Below are positions 1 through 4,302 of a stretch of 6,493 nt of DNA, in pieces. The notes beneath the pieces were generated by a model. The model did not search any database, was not told where the DNA came from, and saw only the letters and a program-made list of their open reading frames with translations. A program made the translations under genes and the position numbers. Source of the stretch: an uncultured Lachnospiraceae bacterium (GTDB taxonomy: Bacteria > Bacillota_A > Clostridia > Lachnospirales > Lachnospiraceae). Position 1 is the first letter of the stretch. The number at the start of each line of letters is the position of its first letter. The stretch lies in NCBI GenBank assembly GCA_902796775.1, contig CADBQK010000246.1, positions 1 through 6,493 on the forward strand, written 5' to 3'.

Positions 1-105
1 CCATATAGTATTTTTTTTGGGCGCGTCCTCTCTGTTTGTCCCGCAGTTTTCACAGGTTTCGGAGTTATTATAGTTTTCTCTGCCGCATTTCTTACAAACC
101 CACAT
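1..105 (-). CDS. RanBP2-type zinc-finger protein, N-terminal fragment (runs off left edge)
   Basis: Only the first 35 codons are visible, and the frame is open to the window edge. The start ATG (105-103) has a good Shine-Dalgarno sequence, GAAGGAG, 8 bases upstream. The peptide begins MWVCKKCGRENYNN and has cysteines at 4, 7, 18 and 21. The spacing W2-x-C4-x2-C7-x3-N11-x6-C18-x2-C21 matches the RanBP2-type zinc-finger consensus (W-x-C-x2-C-x3-N-x6-C-x2-C) at every fixed position, so a small zinc-binding knuckle is well supported. A Lys-rich stretch follows. In bacteria such N-terminal zinc ribbons often precede membrane or other domains, but what follows here is not visible, so no function is assigned. 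The gene lies 281 bases beyond the WXG100 stop and past a hairpin, so it is probably a separate transcription unit. It could encode a locus accessory or immunity protein, but that is a guess. Confidence 0.75.
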   Translation of the reverse strand, partial: MWVCKKCGRENYNNSETCENCGTNREDAPKKNTIW

Positions 106-113
106 ATCGTTTT

Positions 114-120
114 CTCCTTC
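114..120 (-). promoter_or_regulatory. Ribosome binding site of the zinc-finger gene
   Basis: GAAGGAG on the minus strand lies 8 bases before the ATG at 105. It fixes the start of a gene of which only 105 bases are present, and it is the main reason to treat this short fragment as a real coding region. No convincing promoter hexamers were found between here and the hairpin at 227-274. Confidence 0.7.
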
Positions 121-226
121 AATTTATCAGGCAAACTGATCACACGTACGAAAGATAGAGCATGCTTTATCCGAATCGAACATCAGAATCTGGCAGTACC
201 ATTCAAAGATGAATAAAAAGGGGTAT

Positions 227-274
227 TGCCTCTTTGTGGCTGAATTACTCATCATATTCAGCCACAAAGAGGCA
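227..274 (-). terminator. Perfect 19-bp hairpin, probable operon terminator
   Basis: Bases 227-245 are the exact reverse complement of 256-274, giving a 19-bp stem with no mismatch and a 10-base loop (246-255). Read on the minus strand, the stem is followed by ATACCCC and then five T (219-215). There is no T run on the plus-strand side, which favours minus-strand termination after the WXG100 gene. The 7-base gap before the T tract is not typical of a strong intrinsic terminator. An alternative is a remnant of a small palindromic mobile element or a processed RNA structure. The hairpin itself is certain; its role is inferred. Confidence 0.6.
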
Positions 275-386
275 TTAAGATTCTTCAGATAATATGGCTT
301 TTCGGCAGTATGCCAATTTCCCTTGAATGACAGCGGCGAAATCTCAATAGCGAAAACTCCACCGCTTTCTGCTGCTGATCCGCTGA

Positions 387-653
387 TCAGCGGTCGGCGT
401 CCCTGAACTTTTCAGCTTGCTGGTGCAGTTCTTTTGCCAGATCAGTAATGAGTTCCTGCATCTTGGAAAAGCTTGGTCTCAACTCTGAATACGTCGCGAA
501 ATACTTCGAAGCAGAATTGCCCTCCCATTCACCCTGCAGTTGGCTGTTCAGGTTGTCGAGCTTCGTGATTAAGTCAGCCAGTTCGCCTGCATGTACCTCG
601 TATTTACTTGCTCGCTCGTCGAGCTGTTCGGGGGTAACTCTAAGCTGTGCCAT
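387..653 (-). CDS. WXG100 family type VII secretion protein (EsxA-like)
   Basis: This 88-residue, mostly helical acidic protein is typical in length for WXG100 proteins. These form helical-hairpin dimers and are secreted through the EssC motor as substrates or co-factors. The WXG turn is W43-E44-G45, flanked by two helices (about 8-40 and 47-85). The C-terminal tail has F83-R-D-A-D87, a FxxxD version of the YxxxD/E export signal used by type VII systems. The start is well supported: AGGAGG lies 7-8 bases before the ATG at 653. It is the last gene before the hairpin at 227-274 and follows the DUF4176 gene after 75 bases, so it is probably in the same operon. In many loci the core EsxA gene lies at the 5' end; its position after the effector suggests an effector-linked paralogue, but the rest of the locus is not visible. 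Confidence 0.93.
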   Translation of the reverse strand: MAQLRVTPEQLDERASKYEVHAGELADLITKLDNLNSQLQGEWEGNSASKYFATYSELRPSFSKMQELITDLAKELHQQAEKFRDADR

Positions 654-728
654 TTTTTAATCCTCCTGTTAATTAATATGATAAATCAGCGCTTGCTGAT
701 TGTATCCTGTCTCTACATAAAAAGCGTC

Positions 729-1043
729 TTACGCCTTCCAGTTCTGTACACTACCCCGCAGAAGATCCGGATGAGTTTCCACAAACCTGTTGATGGCCTC
801 ATTCATCCCTTTGTTTTCTTCATCATCACAGCCACGGAAAAACACACCACTTACGTCGTCATGGTTGAAATATGCCATCTGATCACCGGTGATGCCCTCC
901 GGATAAAGGACGCCGCCATAGTCAAAGAAGTATTGCTTCCCGTCGTTGGCCACATTGATAGCGCGTGCTACAACCAAGAGTTTTTTAATGCCGCCTTTCA
1001 GGTAGACGACACTGCCGAGGGGGATAAAATCGATTTTTTCCAT
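729..1043 (-). CDS. DUF4176 protein, LXG-effector-associated
   Basis: This 104-residue soluble protein has no signal peptide or membrane segment. It matches the DUF4176 pattern: an N-terminal PLGSVVYLKGG strand-turn motif (residues 8-18), a basic KKLLVVAR strand, then YFFDYGGVLYPEG (38-50), YFNHDDV (58-64) and a G-C-D-D-E-E segment before a C-terminal helix. DUF4176 genes recur beside LXG effectors in type VIIb loci, and a chaperone or adaptor role for the effector is plausible; the biochemical role cannot be read from the sequence. The ATG lies 5 bases after the toxin stop. Its ribosome site AAAGGAG (1054-1060) lies within the last toxin codons, so translation is probably coupled to the toxin. 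Because it holds the slot directly after the toxin, where immunity genes often sit, an immunity role should be considered, but family resemblance argues for the accessory role. Confidence 0.85.
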   Translation of the reverse strand: MEKIDFIPLGSVVYLKGGIKKLLVVARAINVANDGKQYFFDYGGVLYPEGITGDQMAYFNHDDVSGVFFRGCDDEENKGMNEAINRFVETHPDLLRGSVQNWKA

Positions 1044-1048
1044 GATAC

Positions 1049-3565
1049 CTATTCTCCTTTACTATTCTTTGATTTATAATTGAATTTGATGTTCAACCTT
1101 GTGTTCTCCATCTCTTCACGAGTCATACCTTGGCTTGCTTTCAATACTTCCTCATGGAGATTTTCTGCCCGACCCCATCTCCACTGTGATCCAAAGGAAC
1201 TGTTAACTCTTCCGGATCCCATAGCGTGGATATTGTTCGGGTCGCCTCCTGTAATTTGATCCGGGTCATGCAATGCCGCCTGAGAAGATACTTCTCTTTG
1301 AGCCTCCGTAACACGCCCTTCATAGTCGATCATACGGCTTGCTTCATCGTAGCTCAGGTTTGGATTATTCTGCATGATGTCCGCAATCTGCTGCTCTCCG
1401 TTTTCATATGCTACTGTTTCTACAATTCCCATACGGTAGTTCTTCTGCTCATCATTAAGTTCTCTGCCTTCTGCTTGATATCGATCATAGTTGTCAAGAT
1501 ATTCAGCTACGGTCATCCCATTTAGTCCCTCTTCCTGCATATCGCCTTGGGATATAAACTCATCTACACCGTATTTTTTGTCGTTATATGTAAACGTAAT
1601 CTCAATAGGCTTTTCGGTCAGTTTTGCTGTGTCAGAATCATAGAAGGACTGGCCCAGTTCACTCGGCATAACATCTAATTCACCATTGGATTCCATTTCC
1701 TCAATCAACTGGATCTCTTCTGGTGTGCTCGCTGTGTTTTCCCAGTCCATGTTATGCGATTTGCTATTGAGGCTTGGGGAATCCCCATACTTATAGTAAT
1801 CATCCGTGTTGTCTGCCAGACCATTGTCGCCAGTTGTTAGTTGATCGTCCGTAGCTGCAACTGTGGCTGCATTTCTCGCAGACGGATTCCGCTCCTCCAT
1901 CTCTCTGAGAATATCTGAGAACTGATCCTCATCTACGATGTGAGAAAGTGAATCCTGAACGGCCCCTGTAAGTCCTGTCTCTGGATTCGTCTCGTAGCCA
2001 AGTTTTGCCTGTATAATCGGTGTCAGTCCGGTTTTGGGGTCGGGTTTTCGCTCTGTAATATAGCTGGAAACAACCTCCTTGCTGCCCCCTTTCACGAAAT
2101 CGAGTGCTATCTTTTCAAAAGACATCACGTCTTTGTATCTATCGCCTAAGTCGATGTCTTCCCAAGCGCTTACCCCGTGAATATCGTTTCTCCCAATATC
2201 GTATGCAATTTCGACAGTTGTTGAAACGCCTCTATCCACAATTCCCGATGATACTTCATCCGTGCTGCCCACAATGAATTTTCCGACATAATGTCTGACG
2301 TCTTTTGTCGGGTTTGTGTATTTGTCCAGCCCCAAACCGATCGGCATTTTTTCCACCTTATCGCTGATCGTGTTTCCGGCAAGTTCTCCGACAAAAGAAC
2401 TCACGCCGCTTTTTTCAGCATCGAACCATATGGACTTCGTATCTGTTATTCTTCCCGTGGCAGCCATTTGGTCGTATGCATTATCCAAACCGCCCCAGAG
2501 TGCACTATTAGCAGAAGATAAGCCTGCTTTCGCAAAGTCGCCGGCTCCAGGCGGCAGGATCGCGCCGGTGAAGCCGGAAAACCAGCCTTTAACAGCCTCT
2601 TTCCCTATATTGGCTTTATTCCATTGGTCCGTATCCCAACCATGTGTTTCATATTCATCCGCCGCTGCATCAAAAGCACTCTTTCCGACAGTGCAGATAA
2701 CAGGTACTAACAAAGTACCAGCACCGGTAGCCACACAGACTGCCGATGTAACTGTAGTTAATACTGCTACCCCGGCTTTGGCCCATTTTATTCTCTTTTG
2801 CCGTTTCTTCAGTTCTTTCTGCTCCTGTTCGTGGCGTTTTTCTAAATTAGCCATGGCTAGAGCAACATCAGATTCCTGCGCTGATAGCCTCTCATCGGCA
2901 TTCTTCATGGCCAAGAGCAGCCCCGGTACACTTGCGAGCTCCATAAAACTCTTTTTCGAAAAGCCGATTTTAAAAACCTTTTCCTGATTGTAAAGCTCTT
3001 TAATAAACGCCTTAAGTCCCGATATCATTGCATCGATTTCTTCGAAATCCGCAGAAATATGCGCGCTTTCCAGCGTATTAACAGCATTATCCAAATCATC
3101 AAGAGATTTCAGAACACCATCCACCTTTATATCCAGCCCGGAAATGTCAAGGCTAGGCGTCGAAACAATATCCGCCACCTTGCTCAATGTGCGCTCCGCA
3201 TTCATGCCAATATGCTGAAACGAACCTCTTTTCGTCTGAAGACTGTCATGCAGTCTGCCGAGCTCTTCTGAATTAATGTGCGTATCTCTTTCCGGGTCAA
3301 TCTGGCGAGCATAGTCTTCCGTATAGAGCAAGTAGTTTCTAAAAAAAAGCGCCAGCAATTCTACCATTACATTGTATATGTACGAGTATGTCATGGCAAG
3401 ATATTGCTTCATATTATTGGCTTTGTTCCCGGCAATGTTTGTGCTCGTCACAATAGCTTGTGTCTTTTCCATCACGGAGGATAATTCGCCGTTCCACTTT
3501 CCGGTCATCTCTCTATAAGTGCCCAATATTGCCTGCATGGTGCTGTAATCAACTGTATAACCCAT
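1049..3565 (-). CDS. LXG-domain polymorphic toxin with C-terminal Ntox15 nuclease domain
   Basis: This 838-residue protein is the predicted secreted antibacterial effector of the locus. Residues 1-215 form a helical LXG (WXG100-like) export domain: the LxG-type turn appears as I44-A-G46, followed by the NNMKQYL helix, a hydrophobic helix (about 60-80) and INSEELGRL (97-105). Residues 225-262 are a charged coiled coil. Residues 263-296 are a hydrophobic, Gly/Ala-rich segment, and 320-400 is a further glycine-rich pre-toxin region. A polar, acidic linker runs about 555-615. Residues about 665-832 match Ntox15 (PF15604, also called toxin_43): QEEGLNGMTVAEYL, then ALHDPDQITGGDP with the HxxD motif H766/D769, then RVNSSFGSQW (786-795). 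Agrobacterium Tde DNases belong to this family and need HxxD, so DNase activity is inferred. The start ATG has a modest ribosome site (GGGGTG/GAGG) just upstream. No frameshift or missing catalytic residue is seen. It lies between its small partners and DUF4176. Confidence 0.92.
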   Translation of the reverse strand: MGYTVDYSTMQAILGTYREMTGKWNGELSSVMEKTQAIVTSTNIAGNKANNMKQYLAMTYSYIYNVMVELLALFFRNYLLYTEDYARQIDPERDTHINSEELGRLHDSLQTKRGSFQHIGMNAERTLSKVADIVSTPSLDISGLDIKVDGVLKSLDDLDNAVNTLESAHISADFEEIDAMISGLKAFIKELYNQEKVFKIGFSKKSFMELASVPGLLLAMKNADERLSAQESDVALAMANLEKRHEQEQKELKKRQKRIKWAKAGVAVLTTVTSAVCVATGAGTLLVPVICTVGKSAFDAAADEYETHGWDTDQWNKANIGKEAVKGWFSGFTGAILPPGAGDFAKAGLSSANSALWGGLDNAYDQMAATGRITDTKSIWFDAEKSGVSSFVGELAGNTISDKVEKMPIGLGLDKYTNPTKDVRHYVGKFIVGSTDEVSSGIVDRGVSTTVEIAYDIGRNDIHGVSAWEDIDLGDRYKDVMSFEKIALDFVKGGSKEVVSSYITERKPDPKTGLTPIIQAKLGYETNPETGLTGAVQDSLSHIVDEDQFSDILREMEERNPSARNAATVAATDDQLTTGDNGLADNTDDYYKYGDSPSLNSKSHNMDWENTASTPEEIQLIEEMESNGELDVMPSELGQSFYDSDTAKLTEKPIEITFTYNDKKYGVDEFISQGDMQEEGLNGMTVAEYLDNYDRYQAEGRELNDEQKNYRMGIVETVAYENGEQQIADIMQNNPNLSYDEASRMIDYEGRVTEAQREVSSQAALHDPDQITGGDPNNIHAMGSGRVNSSFGSQWRWGRAENLHEEVLKASQGMTREEMENTRLNIKFNYKSKNSKGE
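1054..1060 (-). promoter_or_regulatory. DUF4176 ribosome binding site inside the toxin 3' end
   Basis: AAAGGAG lies within the last toxin codons (Ser-Lys-Gly-Glu), 10 bases before the DUF4176 ATG at 1043 and overlapping the approach to the toxin stop at 1051-1049. This suggests coupled translation, tying the amount of DUF4176 protein to that of the toxin. Confidence 0.55.
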
Positions 3566-3583
3566 ACCTCTTCACCCCATCCT

Positions 3584-3841
3584 TCAGCAACCGTTTGTGT
3601 CCGTCGCCCTCAGGCTTTCGGCGAGTGCATCCATATCTTTTGCATCCTTTTCTATGAGAAGCTGAATTATGAACAGGACCATCTCGATTTCGTGCACACG
3701 GTTCAGGTAGGCATCTACGGTCGGAAGCGAGAGATCTCCCAAAGAAATAGCATTGACGCTCATCTGCTCGATTTCTCCTCCTGCGGCGCGAAAGGCATTC
3801 ACTTCTGCCCTGAAGTTATGATTTAATTTTATTTCTGCCAT
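3584..3841 (-). CDS. Small LXG-partner protein, YwqI/DUF5344-like (Lap-type)
   Basis: This 85-residue helical protein begins MAEIKLNHNF, the typical opening of YwqI/YxiC-type (DUF5344, related to the TIGR04197 and DUF3130 groups) small type VII proteins. It has no signal peptide and no WXG. Two helices (about 9-30 and 42-79) are separated by the ISLGDLSLP turn (32-40), which suggests a WXG100-like hairpin. Such proteins are encoded directly upstream of LXG toxins. By analogy with the Lap proteins of Streptococcus LXG effectors, it probably binds the LXG domain and helps form the export signal. A TTG start 12 bases upstream (3853) is possible, but it overlaps the previous stop and lacks a ribosome site. 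The ATG at 3841 has GAGGGAG just ahead and gives the family-like N-terminus. Spacing is 8 bases to the upstream gene and 18 to the toxin. The exact family is uncertain. Confidence 0.82.
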   Translation of the reverse strand: MAEIKLNHNFRAEVNAFRAAGGEIEQMSVNAISLGDLSLPTVDAYLNRVHEIEMVLFIIQLLIEKDAKDMDALAESLRATDTNGC

Positions 3842-3844
3842 ATG

Positions 3845-3851
3845 CTCCCTC
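3845..3851 (-). promoter_or_regulatory. Ribosome binding site deciding the YwqI-like start
   Basis: GAGGGAG on the minus strand overlaps the TGA stop (3852-3850) of the DUF5082-like gene. Its GAGG core is 6 bases from the ATG at 3841. It favours that ATG over the in-frame TTG at 3853 and implies translational coupling of the two partner proteins. Confidence 0.55.
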
Positions 3852-4239
3852 AATTCATTGCGTTTTCCGCTTCGGATATCAAATCCTGAACCAGAGCCAC
3901 AAGCCGATTGATGATCGGGATCAACTCACTTTTCTTTGCTTTCAGCTCCGCAATCTTTTTATTCACCCTGTCCTGGGCATTGTCCAGCTTCCTGTAATAG
4001 TCTCCGCAGACACTGTCCAATTCTTCCCCCGCTCTGCAGAACGAAGTATGCGTTTCACCGCGCCAGGTTCCTTTCTCTTGAAAGATATCTTCCATATTTC
4101 TTCTTGTCTTTTTAAACATGCTTTTAATCTCACCAAGCTCATGATATACCTTTTTCAGTCGTTCAATTTGCTTTTCATAGTCTCTAACCTTCTGCCGGTA
4201 TGACCCGATCTGGTTCTGGAGTTCCCAAATTGAAGCCAT
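3850..4239 (-). CDS. YwqH/DUF5082-like small type VII protein (LXG partner)
   Basis: From the ATG at 4239 this is a 129-residue, almost entirely helical and coiled-coil protein. An N-terminal Lys/Glu-rich heptad helix (about 4-45) leads to a W59-R-G61 turn, and a second long helix runs 75-125. The WxG turn between two helices and the upstream position resemble YwqH-type DUF5082 proteins, which precede YwqI and LXG genes in Bacillus-type loci. It also has Y82-R-K-L-D86, which fits a YxxxD signal. The probable role is pairing with the YwqI-like protein and the LXG domain in a pre-secretion complex delivered to EssC. The frame extends 13 codons upstream to an ATG at 4278, but that stretch (RTGRKKRGEK) is the ribosome-site region read as protein, so the shorter start is preferred. 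The gene lies 63 bases after the essC stop with no terminator between, so co-transcription is likely. Confidence 0.82.
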   Translation of the reverse strand: MASIWELQNQIGSYRQKVRDYEKQIERLKKVYHELGEIKSMFKKTRRNMEDIFQEKGTWRGETHTSFCRAGEELDSVCGDYYRKLDNAQDRVNKKIAELKAKKSELIPIINRLVALVQDLISEAENAMN

Positions 4240-4243
4240 CTTC

Positions 4244-4251
4244 TCACCTCT
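4244..4251 (-). promoter_or_regulatory. Ribosome binding site deciding the DUF5082-like start
   Basis: AGAGGTGA on the minus strand lies 4 bases before the ATG at 4239, a near-consensus site. No comparable site precedes the longer in-frame ATG at 4278, so the 129-residue product is favoured over a 142-residue one. Confidence 0.65.
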
Positions 4252-4302
4252 TTTCTTTCTGCCCGTCCTCTCAGGCATAATGGACTTTTACTGGGAATAA
4301 GG

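Larger units (their letters stand above)
106..386. other. Intergenic region with inverted repeats, no confident gene
   Basis: This 281-base gap between the WXG100 gene and the zinc-finger gene holds no ORF with a credible start and ribosome site. It contains the strong hairpin at 227-274 and a small imperfect one around 301-316 (GGCA/TGCC with a 3-base loop). A 14-bp palindrome overlaps its right edge at 380-393. One minus-strand frame stays open for 94 codons from 411 down to tandem stops at 129-124, but it lacks a start codon near its beginning. It could be chance or a gene relic. Confidence 0.6.

Noticed and set aside
106..226. Promoter for the zinc-finger gene (TTCGAT/TATCTT at 17-base spacing)
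   Set aside because: The -35 element matches only 2 of 6 consensus bases and the -10 element 4 of 6, which is no better than chance in this AT-rich stretch.
675..728. Possible promoter before WXG100 (TACAAT as a -10 element)
   Set aside because: No acceptable -35 hexamer exists at 16-18 bases upstream, so co-transcription with DUF4176 is simpler.
591..1079. 162-codon plus-strand open frame opposite DUF4176 and the WXG100 start
   Set aside because: It spans two well-supported minus-strand genes and their intergenic gap, and shows no family pattern.
2316..2987. 223-codon plus-strand open frame antisense to the toxin gene
   Set aside because: It lies wholly opposite a clear coding region, has a Ser/Pro/Ala-rich composition typical of a reverse-complement shadow, and has no recognisable domain.
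4240..4278. 13-residue N-terminal extension of the DUF5082-like protein
   Set aside because: The extension covers the Shine-Dalgarno sequence (AGAGGTGA) of the internal ATG at 4239, and the extra residues are a basic stretch unlike the family N-terminus.
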